From contig QCJV01000004.1 in NCBI GenBank assembly GCA_003215795.1, positions 1-64,000 on the forward strand: 64,000 nucleotides of DNA. Reading direction: 5' to 3'. Of this stretch, positions 51,698-59,186 are shown in pieces. Under the pieces are notes generated by a model. It did not search any database. It saw nothing but the letters and a program-made list of their open reading frames with translations, and was not told the DNA's origin. The position numbers and the translations under genes are program-made. Numbering within the stretch: the stretch's first letter is position 1; the number at the start of each line of letters is the position of its first letter. The DNA is from Prochlorococcus sp. AG-409-F19. GTDB taxonomy: Bacteria; Cyanobacteriota; Cyanobacteriia; PCC-6307; Cyanobiaceae.

Positions 51698-52467
51698 TCT
51701 ATTTATGGAATTTGTGAGAAAAAAAAATTGTTAATTGGCACTTATTTTAGATCAACTCTCAATATTTAACTTGGCATAATGGATCTATTGCATGAGTAGC
51801 TTTTATAAATCCTTTCCTTCTTGTAGGAATTATATTTGGAGGGACTTAAGTTCTCTATTTGCTTTTTCTTGGGATAGGTTTTGGAGGTGTATCATAAAAT
51901 CGAAATGCACAAGGCTTAGATGATTAGTAAAGATTTTTTTTATAAAGCATCTCCTATAGCTTTCAATCTTCTTTTAAGTTTCTATGTTGTTGTTAATGCG
52001 ATGGAAGTTTTCATTGGCCAGGAGTTAATTTCTTCTTTTGCGTTGTTATGACTGGGATATGGTGCTAAAAATTAAAGTTTGAACATAGTTTGAACAAGTC
52101 TATGACCGGTAACATAGCTAAGAGAATTTTGTCATTTGTATTTTCTCTTAAATCAAGAAAAGAATGCATTAAGCGTATTAATTCTTTCTTGTATGAATCC
52201 AACCAAAGTGTTTCAACATTCTTTGATGGATATAGAACTTCTGGGTTTTATTGAAGACAAAAGGCTCATTTCTTTTGTTCCTGAAAATCTGTAGGGCTAT
52301 ATAGGTTTGAATTCCTAGGGAAGCAAGTGAAAATAGAGGCAGACCAATCATCAGGTCATTATATTCATAAGCTCAATCTACTAAAAATTATCTAAATATG
52401 TGAGGACATCCTTTGGTTTTTTGAAATGCTTTAATGTCGAGGTAGGTATTTGCCCCACTGATACTTA
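51698..52467. other. Gene-poor stretch with one weak small ORF
   Basis: AT-rich. The only plausible gene is 51920-52051 (43 aa, listed separately). TTTTCATTGGCCAG at about 52009-52022 matches the core of the EVE-start repeat copy E, without leader. Otherwise I see nothing I can support. Confidence 0.4.
51920..52051 (+). CDS. Small hydrophobic ORF (43 aa)
   Basis: MISKDFFYKASPIAFNLLLS, then FYVVVNAMEVFIGQELISSF. Hydrophobic, one possible membrane helix. No support beyond an ATG and its length; the 3' part overlaps a sequence resembling the island repeat, so it may be chance. Confidence 0.3.
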   Translation: MISKDFFYKASPIAFNLLLSFYVVVNAMEVFIGQELISSFALL

Positions 52468-52653
52468 ATGTCTGGAATCCTTTTTTTATTATTCAAGCCG
52501 CTATTGTTTTTAACTCTGAAAAAGTTTTTCAAGAAACAAATGAAAGCATGGATTATCTCAGCTTTGGAATGGTTAGCACTTCAAACAGACAATGATATTG
52601 ATGATGCAATCGTTAAACGAGTTAAAGGTGCAATGAAGTTAGGAGTTGTATAG
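52468..52653 (+). CDS. Small membrane-anchored protein
   Basis: 61 aa. Hydrophobic start (ILFLLFKPLLFLTLKKFF) and an amphipathic, acidic C-terminus (LQTDNDIDDAIVKRVKGAMKLG). It is 2 bp upstream of the next ORF in the same direction, so the two are probably cotranslated. Family unknown. Confidence 0.6.
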   Translation: MSGILFLLFKPLLFLTLKKFFKKQMKAWIISALEWLALQTDNDIDDAIVKRVKGAMKLGVV

Positions 52654-52655
52654 AC

Positions 52656-52880
52656 ATGTCTTCTCTTCACCATCCTTTATTTCATAGAACAATCGAAGCT
52701 TTATTAATTGATGTTCAAGAGGCAGGGTATGAGCCACCAACGCTTGAGAATAGAGAGGCATTTAAAAATGAGCTTCTAAAGGAATTAGAGGAAGGCATCT
52801 CCCCTATTATTGAGCGATGTTGTTATCAGAATCCTTCCATTAAAAGAAACGTACAGGAATCAAATATTCCTAAGTGTTGA
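52656..52880 (+). CDS. Small acidic protein
   Basis: 74 aa: MSSLHHPLFHRTIEALLIDV and EELEEGISPIIERCCYQNPS. No signal peptide, two adjacent cysteines near the C-terminus. Follows the previous gene closely. No family recognised. Confidence 0.5.
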   Translation: MSSLHHPLFHRTIEALLIDVQEAGYEPPTLENREAFKNELLKELEEGISPIIERCCYQNPSIKRNVQESNIPKC

Positions 52881-52927
52881 CTGGCTGTGAGTAAAGTTTG
52901 AGTAAATCTCTACGCTTCGCTGAGAAG

Positions 52928-53090
52928 TTAGTCCATGGCTAAAAGTGCTGTTTTCATTAGCCAATAGCGTGGTTCAGTCATAGTCTGTAATCTTAGCGAT
53001 ACTCGATGGTTGGACTGGAGTTGGAATGAAATTATCCGATTCCGTTAAAACTCTTTCCTTCACTCATCTTACGCATCTTATAACTGACCT
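52928..53090 (-). repeat. EVE-start repeat, copy C (type 1 leader, truncated mini-ORF)
   Basis: Mini-ORF 52928-52981 (17 aa) starts MTEPRYWLMKT and ends early at TAA. The leader is type 1, with the 11-bp tandem repeat at 53009-53019 and 53020-53030 (one mismatch) and the ATCGCTAAGA box. The part downstream of the WLMK core is unrelated to copies A and B. Confidence 0.75.
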
Positions 53091-53168
53091 AGATCGACTA
53101 GATTTAAATAGTTTCTGCTGTTTGCATCGACCTAGTTCCATCGCAGCACTAAGTCATTGGTCATTCGT

Positions 53169-53197
53169 AATGCCTTGTGATTGATTCACAAGGCATT
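53169..53197 (-). terminator. 12-bp hairpin downstream of a small leftward operon
   Basis: AATGCCTTGTGA (53169-53180) and TCACAAGGCATT (53186-53197) form a perfect 12-bp stem with 5-nt loop, 3 bp beyond the stop of the 53201 gene. No strong T tract, so it may protect the 3' end rather than terminate. Confidence 0.6.
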
Positions 53198-53200
53198 GCT

Positions 53201-53365
53201 TCATTCAGGTCTCGAAACTCCTAGATCCCCGTTTTCTCTGTCTTTCTTCATCTCTTCTTTGATCTGCTTGTAATAGGCAACTTCTTCTGGATCTTCTGAA
53301 CCAAGACCATATCCCATAGTTGCTGCGATATAAATTTTGTGTTGTCGATGAGGACTAAGAGTCAT
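53201..53365 (-). CDS. Small protein (54 aa)
   Basis: MTLSPHRQHKIYIAATMGYG and EEVAYYKQIKEEMKKDRENGD. Helical, charged C-terminus. It starts immediately after the stop of the upstream membrane-protein gene, so the pair is translationally coupled. No family recognised. Confidence 0.55.
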   Translation of the reverse strand: MTLSPHRQHKIYIAATMGYGLGSEDPEEVAYYKQIKEEMKKDRENGDLGVSRPE

Positions 53366-53563
53366 CTAACTATTGCTCCAGTATTTCAAGATTGATAAAA
53401 CAGTGATCGTAATGACTCCGTATGTCCAGATAGTCCCACTGTTATCCGATAGTCTTTCTATCCATGGAGGAAGCCCTTTTTTGTCGATGCTCAGGATGTA
53501 GATGAATCCAAGAATTAATAGAGGAAGGATCAGCGCTAGGATGGGAATCATTTGCAATGCCAC
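53366..53563 (-). CDS. Small membrane protein
   Basis: 65 aa with two hydrophobic helices (IPILALILPLLILGFIYIL and TIWTYGVITITVLSILKYW) separated by a polar loop. Its stop is directly followed by the ATG of the 54-aa gene. No family recognised. Confidence 0.6.
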   Translation of the reverse strand: MALQMIPILALILPLLILGFIYILSIDKKGLPPWIERLSDNSGTIWTYGVITITVLSILKYWSNS

Positions 53564-53586
53564 TGATTACTTCTATTATCTCTTTT

Positions 53587-53751
53587 ATGGAAACATCTAT
53601 GTGGAAACCTTCAGAAGAAGAAAGAGAAGTAATGGAAGCTGTTTGGATGCAAGTTAAATGTGCTTGCGAGAAACTAAAGGAAGAAACTAATGCGCAAGAT
53701 GAACACATTCGAAAAATGCTCAAAGAAATGGCTGACCGTTATTACTCGTGA
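53587..53751 (+). CDS. Small helical protein
   Basis: 54 aa from the ATG at 53587 (METSMWKPSEEEREVMEAVW); the in-frame ATG at 53557 would overlap the divergent gene by 7 bp. One central CAC motif and a charged helical rest. No family recognised. Confidence 0.5.
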   Translation: METSMWKPSEEEREVMEAVWMQVKCACEKLKEETNAQDEHIRKMLKEMADRYYS

Positions 53752-53766
53752 TGGATAATAAAAATA

Positions 53767-54102
53767 ATGACTAGATATGTAAAAGATTTTGTAGCAACAA
53801 CAGCTATGAAATTTTCAGCCAATTCAACTACTACAGTCTTAGATCCAAAGACAACAAAAAAGAAATATCCTGAAGCAAGGATAATAGTTCTAGATGATAA
53901 TTTTAATACGTTTGAACATGTGGCAAATTGTCTCGTGACAATCATTCCAGGAATGAGTGAAAAAAGATCATGGGTACTTGCCGTCGAAGTAGATAGTGAA
54001 GGTTTGGCGGAAGTATGGAGAGGCCCGCTTGAACAGGCAGAGCTATATCATCAGCAACTGATCAGCAAAGGATTAACAATGGCACCAATTGAAAAAACAT
54101 AA
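53767..54102 (+). CDS. ClpS-like protease adaptor
   Basis: 111 aa. ARIIVLDDNFNTFEHVANCLVTIIPGMSEKRSWVLAVEVDSEGLAEVWRGPLEQAELYHQQLISKGL follows the ClpS fold: LDDxxNTFEHV, the W-containing helix, then EVDSEGxAxVWxG and the AELYHxxLxxxGL end. ClpS hands N-degron substrates to ClpC/ClpP. An N-terminal extension of about 35 residues is present. Likely the cyanobacterial ClpS2-type; I cannot tell it from ClpS1 by motif. Confidence 0.85.
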   Translation: MTRYVKDFVATTAMKFSANSTTTVLDPKTTKKKYPEARIIVLDDNFNTFEHVANCLVTIIPGMSEKRSWVLAVEVDSEGLAEVWRGPLEQAELYHQQLISKGLTMAPIEKT

Positions 54103-54137
54103 AATTTCTCACCCACACAGAAACTCTCAAAAAAGTA

Positions 54138-54362
54138 ATGAAAAAATTATTGCCTTTTGTCCTTGGTCTTCTTTTGTTTTTCTGCCCAATTGCAGTTCAA
54201 GCAGAAGATGTTGAGCCAATGTCCCAAGAGGAAATAGTTGAAGCGCCTTCAGAAGACGCACTCAATTACTTACTGAGTGAGGACATGTATCAAGGTACTC
54301 TTTCTTGGCAAGGTAACAAAGTTTCTACCAAATTTAATTACGATAAGCCTAAGAAGAAATGA
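54138..54362 (+). CDS. Small secreted protein
   Basis: 74 aa. Signal peptide (LLPFVLGLLLFFCPIAVQAED, cut after QA) and an acidic mature part ending SWQGNKVSTKFNYDKPKKK. Its stop overlaps the ATG of the 32-aa ORF at 54359. No family recognised. Confidence 0.6.
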   Translation: MKKLLPFVLGLLLFFCPIAVQAEDVEPMSQEEIVEAPSEDALNYLLSEDMYQGTLSWQGNKVSTKFNYDKPKKK

Positions 54363-54457
54363 CACTTATAGAAAAGCAAAAGCAGAAAATTGCTTGGTTT
54401 CAAAAGAAATCGGGTCTTAGTGATTATGAAAGGCTTGCTACTTGCTCTACAAAATGA
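54359..54457 (+). CDS. Micro-ORF (32 aa), coupled to neighbours
   Basis: MTLIEKQKQKIAWFQKKSGL onward, ending ATCSTK; ATGA overlap with the secreted-protein gene and again with the damaged gene at 54454. The overlapping stops and starts suggest coupled translation. It is otherwise unremarkable and could be non-coding. Confidence 0.4.
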   Translation: MTLIEKQKQKIAWFQKKSGLSDYERLATCSTK

Positions 54458-54609
54458 CTTAAGAAACAGACAAAGAAACAGGAAAAGAAACAACACAACC
54501 TAGATATTCTTTTGTAACTCTCTTGGTTATCTCAGGAATCACATTATCAGTGGGACCTTTCTTTTTATTTGAAGTAGTCGATCAGTGCCAGCTTGCTAAT
54601 ATTTTGCTA
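54454..54609 (+). pseudogene. Paralogue of the 38-aa membrane gene, nonsense at codon 3
   Basis: The frame begins ATG ACT TAA where the intact copy at 47089 has ATG ACT GAA. After it, QPRYSFVTLLVISGITLSVGPFFLF matches PRYSFVILLVISGIALSAVPFFLL. The copy is followed by the degraded EVE-start repeat D, as the intact one is by copy B. No obvious alternative start. Confidence 0.7.
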
Positions 54610-54705
54610 GAGTAAAATTTACTAGAATCATAAGATCGCTTGTTATCCCAGCAGGTCACTCTTCATTAGCCATTAGTTAATATTTTTTTCAGCCATTGCG
54701 AGGGA
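54590..54705 (-). repeat. EVE-start repeat, degraded copy D
   Basis: Minus-strand TGGCTAATGAAGAGTGACC (about 54654-54672) encodes the WLMKS core in one frame, and LAKY appears in another near 54606, so the mini-ORF is broken by several changes. Little leader is left. It adjoins the pseudogene at 54454. Confidence 0.6.
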
Positions 54706-54722
54706 AGAAGTTAGGGAGATTC

Positions 54723-55868
54723 CTAGCAATCTCTTTGAGATAGATATTGAGCTTGTCCCTTTCTATCTGAATTTATTGGTTGACTCTTAAATTCGTCACC
54801 CTCAATGTCAAAGGTGTTGCTTCGACATTGAATGATCATTCGCTGCTTTCTGAACCAACCTTCAGGCATAGCTTTTCCCTGATATAGTAGTGAATTAGCA
54901 CAGTCTTCCTTACTACCTTGTGAACAGTTCAGCACGCCAATGATACCTGCAACAATATTTCCAGTAATTTGCCTACTCCTGTCGATTTCAAATCTATAAA
55001 CATCAAAATATAAGATGTCAGTATTAAGGCTGTAGCTTTTATGAATTCTTTTGGAGAATGTCTCATTTGTATCTTGTAGCCATTCTCCAGCAAAACTACC
55101 TATACCCATATATGCATCATTGAAGCCATTCATGAAGGCTTTGAACCTACCTTTTGGGTTGCTATGCTCTGAATGTAAATGGAAATCTCCAATACTAAAA
55201 AAGAGATTTGCACTAGTCGTTAATCCTTCTAAAGGCATTAACTTGTTGTAGATTACATATGCTAAGTACTTACCAGCTCTCCAGTCAGCCTCATTTTCTT
55301 CATTGCCACGATACTTTTCTCTACCAATATGTTGATTAACATGATGTCCAAATTCATGAGACAAAATTGCTAAACTCAGATAATTCAGGTTAAGGCTTGC
55401 TCGATTGCTAGAACCCTTAATTAATGGTCTTACATCAAGAGTGATTTCACTAGATTCAGGACAATAAATGTTGGGGGATTTAGAAACCGCCCTTTTACCA
55501 CATCCGATAAGATCTCCATCATCTAAGCGTAAAATGGGGAACGGTAAATTCAAGCCTCGCTTTCTCGCATGCTCAAGCCAGTATGCATGCATCAATTTTA
55601 AATGAAGTCTCAAAAAATCTTTATCGGCAATGTTAGTACTTGGCTCACCAAAATTCTGGAGATTAACTATCAAAGGTTGATGTGTATCATTAGAAGAAAG
55701 GGGATTGGTATTTCTTATTGGGTAAATCCGAGAATAATATCGATAGCAGTCATTGTAATCATTGCCACTTCTTAATTTGCATTTCCTATGCGCTACTTGG
55801 TTTAGCTCTTCAGCATCTAAAGCATCCAAGCTAATCATCAAAGATAGGAGTAGCAGTAGGTGTTTCAT
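54723..55868 (-). CDS. Secreted zinc metallopeptidase, YpfJ-like
   Basis: 381 aa. Signal peptide MKHLLLLLSLMISLDALDAEE, then HEFGHH at about 171-176 with a downstream EENEADWRAG around 190-199, the pattern of neutral zinc metallopeptidases (two His plus a Glu/Asp ligand). Several cysteines (C30, C41, C123, C136) suggest disulfides in the periplasm. The C-terminal 80 residues add CSQGSKEDCANSL and CRSNTFDIEGDE. Substrate unknown. Confidence 0.78.
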   Translation of the reverse strand: MKHLLLLLSLMISLDALDAEELNQVAHRKCKLRSGNDYNDCYRYYSRIYPIRNTNPLSSNDTHQPLIVNLQNFGEPSTNIADKDFLRLHLKLMHAYWLEHARKRGLNLPFPILRLDDGDLIGCGKRAVSKSPNIYCPESSEITLDVRPLIKGSSNRASLNLNYLSLAILSHEFGHHVNQHIGREKYRGNEENEADWRAGKYLAYVIYNKLMPLEGLTTSANLFFSIGDFHLHSEHSNPKGRFKAFMNGFNDAYMGIGSFAGEWLQDTNETFSKRIHKSYSLNTDILYFDVYRFEIDRSRQITGNIVAGIIGVLNCSQGSKEDCANSLLYQGKAMPEGWFRKQRMIIQCRSNTFDIEGDEFKSQPINSDRKGQAQYLSQRDC

Positions 55869-55942
55869 TATTCATCTAGTCTATCTGACTGGTTTCTTAA
55901 GAACCTTGGTGTGATAGTGACTCTCATTGCTAGTATGGCTTT

Positions 55943-56115
55943 TCAAAAATCGCTGAGATCCGTTGCGATAGTTGATTGCCCGCTTTTCATTGGCCAGAAG
56001 CGAGGTTCCTGTTGTGCCATGGGCTCTTAGCGATATTGCGATGTGTGGATTGATTAATACTTTCACCTTCATTTCTTTATTCTATTTCAACTAAGTTTCT
56101 ATTACTAATAGGGCA
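55943..56115 (-). repeat. EVE-start repeat, copy E (type 2 leader, short mini-ORF)
   Basis: Mini-ORF 55943-56020 (25 aa) starts MAQQEPRFWPMKS and ends early at TGA. The leader shares the CACATCGCAATATCGCTAAGA stretch and about 60 bp more with copy B, but only one 11-bp unit is left. Confidence 0.75.
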
Positions 56116-56222
56116 AAGGTTATCTTTCCCTTCCCTCGTGATTTTTGTAGTTGGTTTTCTGACGTACATTTCCAAATTGCAAGGAGTATGTAAAGCTGTT
56201 TTGAATTGATTTTTTTTTTCTG

Positions 56223-56519
56223 ATGGCCAAGGGTTTCTGGATTGTCACAACAACCGTTACTAATCCAGCATTTGCTGAATATGTTGATGCATTTCAACCT
56301 TGGGTTGAATCAGTAGGAGGAACAGTTTTTGCTAAAGATATGGAGTCAAAAACTGTAGAAGGACAGGGTGGGAAATTAGCAGTGATTATTGAGTTCCCAT
56401 CCAAAAAAGCTGCAATTGAGGCTTATAACAGTGCTGAATATCAACAATTGAGCAAGTTGCGTTGGGCTAATTCCAGCGATACCAATATCACAATTATGGA
56501 TGGTGGTATAACTCATTAA
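56223..56519 (+). CDS. DUF1330 family protein
   Basis: 98 aa dimeric alpha/beta-barrel fold (ferredoxin-like). KGFWIVTTTVTNPAFAEYVDAF, VGGTVFAKDMESKTVEGQ and FPSKKAAIEAYNSAEYQQLSKLR are typical of DUF1330. Function unknown. First of a run of three small enzyme-like proteins to 57.3 kb. Confidence 0.85.
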   Translation: MAKGFWIVTTTVTNPAFAEYVDAFQPWVESVGGTVFAKDMESKTVEGQGGKLAVIIEFPSKKAAIEAYNSAEYQQLSKLRWANSSDTNITIMDGGITH

Positions 56520-56643
56520 GAGGCATCCCATTTACTCGAATGCTGAGATGATGATTAGATAATGAGCTTTTGTTCAAATAAATCAAAAGATACAAGCAGC
56601 CTTTTTCTTGTGTGAGATCCTTTAAGTAATTATTTTCAAAACA

Positions 56644-57033
56644 TTGTCCTCAGATTCTCAACAGATAGAAGCTCTTATTAAGGGGTTTGCAAATAGAGCT
56701 AAAAGTAAGTCTTTTTTGACCTCTAATGTCACAGAAGATTTCTTAGCTATTAGACCGAGTGGCAACCCTATTACTGCAGAAGGTCTTATTGGAATGTATA
56801 ACAATGCAGACTTGGTTATTGAGCTTTCTGAATTAGTCAAGATTCATCGTTTAGAAGCAAATTCAGACTGGGGTTTTTCTGCTTTTACCTTGAAAGAAGC
56901 ATTTAGTTATAAAGGGGAACAAAACAATGATTTATCTAGCTATTCAATGATTTTTAAAAAAGCAGATGGAACTTGGAAGATTTCTTGGATGCACAGATCA
57001 TCAGGAACTACAGATCTTTCAACTTGGGACTAA
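56644..57033 (+). CDS. NTF2-like (SnoaL/DUF4440-type) protein
   Basis: 129 aa, TTG start. The pattern of helices then a curved sheet ending in WKISWMHRSSG fits the cone-shaped NTF2 fold; LTSNVTEDFLAIRPSGNPITAEGL is the family's loop region. Usually small-molecule binding or isomerase-like; no catalytic residues can be named. Confidence 0.7.
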   Translation: MSSDSQQIEALIKGFANRAKSKSFLTSNVTEDFLAIRPSGNPITAEGLIGMYNNADLVIELSELVKIHRLEANSDWGFSAFTLKEAFSYKGEQNNDLSSYSMIFKKADGTWKISWMHRSSGTTDLSTWD

Positions 57034-57068
57034 TCTGTACTCTATTAATTAATTAATTATTTGTTCTA

Positions 57069-57347
57069 ATGGCACTCGACACCACTGTTATCACCTTCAA
57101 ACTTAATGGAACTTTTGCTGATTGGTCAGCCATTTTTGATAGTGATGAAGCTAAGAAAAGGCATGCAGCGCATGGGATAAAGCCTCTATTCAGAGGAGTT
57201 GATAAATCCGATCCTCAGAAGGTGATTGTTATTCATCAGCATCAGGAAGGGGCTTTAGAAAAGTTTCTTGCAGCTAATGGTGATTGGATCGCCACTCATG
57301 ATGTTGATATGACCAGCTTTGATCAGTCAGTTTGGTCTTCAGATTAG
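57069..57347 (+). CDS. DUF3764 family protein
   Basis: 92 aa. VITFKLNGTFADWSAIFDSDEAKKRHAAHGIKPLFRGVDKSDPQKVIVIHQHQEGALEKFL matches DUF3764, a small cyanobacterial family of ferredoxin-like fold, function unknown. It is followed by the hairpin element at 57369. Confidence 0.85.
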   Translation: MALDTTVITFKLNGTFADWSAIFDSDEAKKRHAAHGIKPLFRGVDKSDPQKVIVIHQHQEGALEKFLAANGDWIATHDVDMTSFDQSVWSSD

Positions 57348-57368
57348 TTATTGAGATAGTTGCCGATA

Positions 57369-57430
57369 AAATAAGAGCTGGACTCAAAGGGGACATCGAA
57401 ATACGTCCCCTTCTTCATGTCTAAAAATTT
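57369..57430 (+). ncRNA. Hairpin element, copy 2
   Basis: AAAATAAGAGCTGGACTC then GGGGAC (57389-57394) with GTCCCC (57405-57410) and TTCTTCATGT. Nearly identical to 46122-46187 over about 62 bp, but without the upstream GAGTCC pairing partner. Here it can serve as the terminator of the DUF3764 gene. Confidence 0.6.
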
Positions 57431-57541
57431 CTTTACATGCTTTCTTTTTTGGTTGTCATTAAGGAGATTCATTTGAAATTGTAAATATAAAGTGACCAGA
57501 CAAAGCCCCTTTATATCTATTTAGTGATCCCTATCACTAGA

Positions 57542-57793
57542 CTAGTTAAAAGGCTTAAGCCTTAACAGCACACTGTTCAGTTTCTTCAGCAACAGGCTTA
57601 GTTTTTTTGCTGGTGCGAGTGCCTTGAGTCCTTCTTGAAGTTCATGCTCACGTTCATCAATGATTTTGATCCGTGACTGATAGTTCTCCTCAAGTCTTTT
57701 GCGTGAAGCTTCAAGATTGTCGAGTTCCTCTTGTCTTTGCTTGTATTTTATCTCCTCTAGTTGACTATCAGAAACAACATAAACAGTCCTCAT
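57542..57793 (-). CDS. Coiled-coil protein, copy 2, with probable slippage site
   Basis: 83 aa as read. VYVVSDSQLEEIKYKQRQEELDNLEASRKRLEENYQ is clearly the paralogue of the 51319 protein (VYVISDSEMAQLK...), but it lacks the hydrophobic N-terminus. After LAPA the frame runs through seven adenines (57602-57608 as T on the plus strand). With eight, it would end KKTKPVAEETEQCAVKA, closer to the paralogue's NPVKETVEKAVDA. Either a frameshift or a slippage-dependent end. Confidence 0.6.
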   Translation of the reverse strand: MRTVYVVSDSQLEEIKYKQRQEELDNLEASRKRLEENYQSRIKIIDEREHELQEGLKALAPAKKLSLLLKKLNSVLLRLKPFN

Positions 57794-58051
57794 AGGAGAA
57801 AAGAATGAGTCGAAGAGAACTGTGTCAAATTAGGATGGGTACATGATGTTCCGTGCAGGAACAGTATTATTTGCCTCTATTTTTAGAAATCATTAATCAT
57901 GTAAACTGAAGAAATATATACGGTAAATATCACTTAAGACGTTTAAAAATACTTTGATTAGTAAGGACCGTACAGTCTAAATACTTTCGTGAAAGCCCTA
58001 TATGTAATTTACAAGAATGTGTTAGAAATGACTTAACCGAATAGGAGGATT

Positions 58052-58216
58052 ATGAAACTCAGAACTCCTTTTACAGTCTTTCCAAATCCACTGAGAGATA
58101 TTGACTATCTTCATGATTTCTCTTATCAATTACCAAAACAAACGCAAGATTTGTTTTGGGCAGAGGAATGTAAACTTCATCCTGCTAAATCTACTTGTAA
58201 ACTCTACGAAGTGTAG
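58052..58216 (+). CDS. CP12-tail micro-protein, copy 2 (54 aa)
   Basis: MKLRTPFTVFPNPLRDID to AEECKLHPAKSTCKLYEV, with AGGAGG just upstream. The end repeats the CP12 tail pattern Cys-x8-Cys-K-L-Y-E. It is about 40 percent identical to the copy at 50712 and also comes first in its cassette, before OsmC. Confidence 0.75.
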   Translation: MKLRTPFTVFPNPLRDIDYLHDFSYQLPKQTQDLFWAEECKLHPAKSTCKLYEV

Positions 58217-58245
58217 ACAGAATTCTTTGTCGTTATTTAGGGGAT

Positions 58246-59157
58246 TTGCATACTGAAGCTCAGCATGTGCATTCTGGGCAAACACTTAGGACCGATGCAC
58301 CTGTTGATCATGCAGGAAAAGGAGAAAATTTTGCTCCGACTGATTTATTGGCAACATCAGTAGGGACTTGTTTCCTTACAGTGATGGGAATTGCAGCAAA
58401 AGAAAAAGGTTGGGAATTAGGTGAGATAACAGTTGAAATTGAAAAGCAGATGACAACTCGTGGTCCACGCAAAATTGAATCTTTATTACTACAAATTGAG
58501 ATGCCAAATAACTTGGAACCTGATCAATTAAAGGTTCTTCAAAAGGCTACGAAGGACTGTCCTGTTTTGAGAAATCTAGATGACTCAATACGAATTAACG
58601 TACAGTGGAATCAATGGAAAAGTAAAAAAAAGACTTCTCTAAACTTTGTCCCCACGAATGTGTTTAGGGAAACACATCAAGTTACTTTCTTTGATGCAGG
58701 AGTCAAGGACTCTAATGGATCTGATGTGGTCATTCATCATGGAAGTGCAATTTCTCCTCCATATGACGATGAAATTGAGCAGTATTATGTGCATCATCAC
58801 CAGGTTGACCACAATTTGGTCATAGCAGGTAAACGTACTTTTACCTTGCTCAATCCCGAATGGGAAGAGCCTCATCATGTGATTTATCTCAACCAGCGAA
58901 TGGGTGCTCTCCAGATACCTATTGGTACTTATCACCGATCTGTTTCAGGGCCGGAAGGTAGTATTGTGTTGAATCAAGCTGTTAGAGACAGCGATTTCGA
59001 TCCAGCTAAGGAATTTAAGCCAGTTAGTTTGGGACATCAAGCTGCTTTGCAGAAAGCAAAAGCAGCCGATCCTGTTTTTTGGATTTGGGAAGATGGAAAA
59101 ATCAGAAGATTTAAAGTTGCTGATTTTTCAAGTGGTAAGAAAAAGATCACGGCTTAA
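58246..59157 (+). CDS. OsmC-cupin fusion protein
   Basis: 303 aa as called from a TTG. Residues 1-122 are OsmC/Ohr-like: SVGTCFLTVMGIAAKEKGW with Cys42 and TKDCPVLRN with Cys105, the pair that reduces hydroperoxides. Residues about 138-300 are the cupin-like part seen separately at 49775. A run of eight adenines sits at the join. The frame extends upstream to a TAA at 58198 and encodes ILCRYLGDLHTEAQH, which looks like an OsmC N-terminus, so the real start may be an ATT (58222) or the called TTG. Confidence 0.82.
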   Translation: MHTEAQHVHSGQTLRTDAPVDHAGKGENFAPTDLLATSVGTCFLTVMGIAAKEKGWELGEITVEIEKQMTTRGPRKIESLLLQIEMPNNLEPDQLKVLQKATKDCPVLRNLDDSIRINVQWNQWKSKKKTSLNFVPTNVFRETHQVTFFDAGVKDSNGSDVVIHHGSAISPPYDDEIEQYYVHHHQVDHNLVIAGKRTFTLLNPEWEEPHHVIYLNQRMGALQIPIGTYHRSVSGPEGSIVLNQAVRDSDFDPAKEFKPVSLGHQAALQKAKAADPVFWIWEDGKIRRFKVADFSSGKKKITA

Positions 59158-59186
59158 TTACAATTAGTTTTTCAAATTCTTCTAAT

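Noticed and set aside
53742-53945. 67-aa minus-strand frame antisense to ClpS
   Set aside because: Hydrophobic look is produced by the complement of the ClpS coding sequence; the ClpS frame is conserved.
55881-56072. 63-aa minus-strand frame over repeat copy E
   Set aside because: It reads the EVE-start repeat in the wrong frame; the frame with the RFWPMKS core is the one shared with other copies.
56091-56297. 68-aa minus-strand frame
   Set aside because: Overlaps the start of the well-supported DUF1330 gene on the other strand and has no family features.
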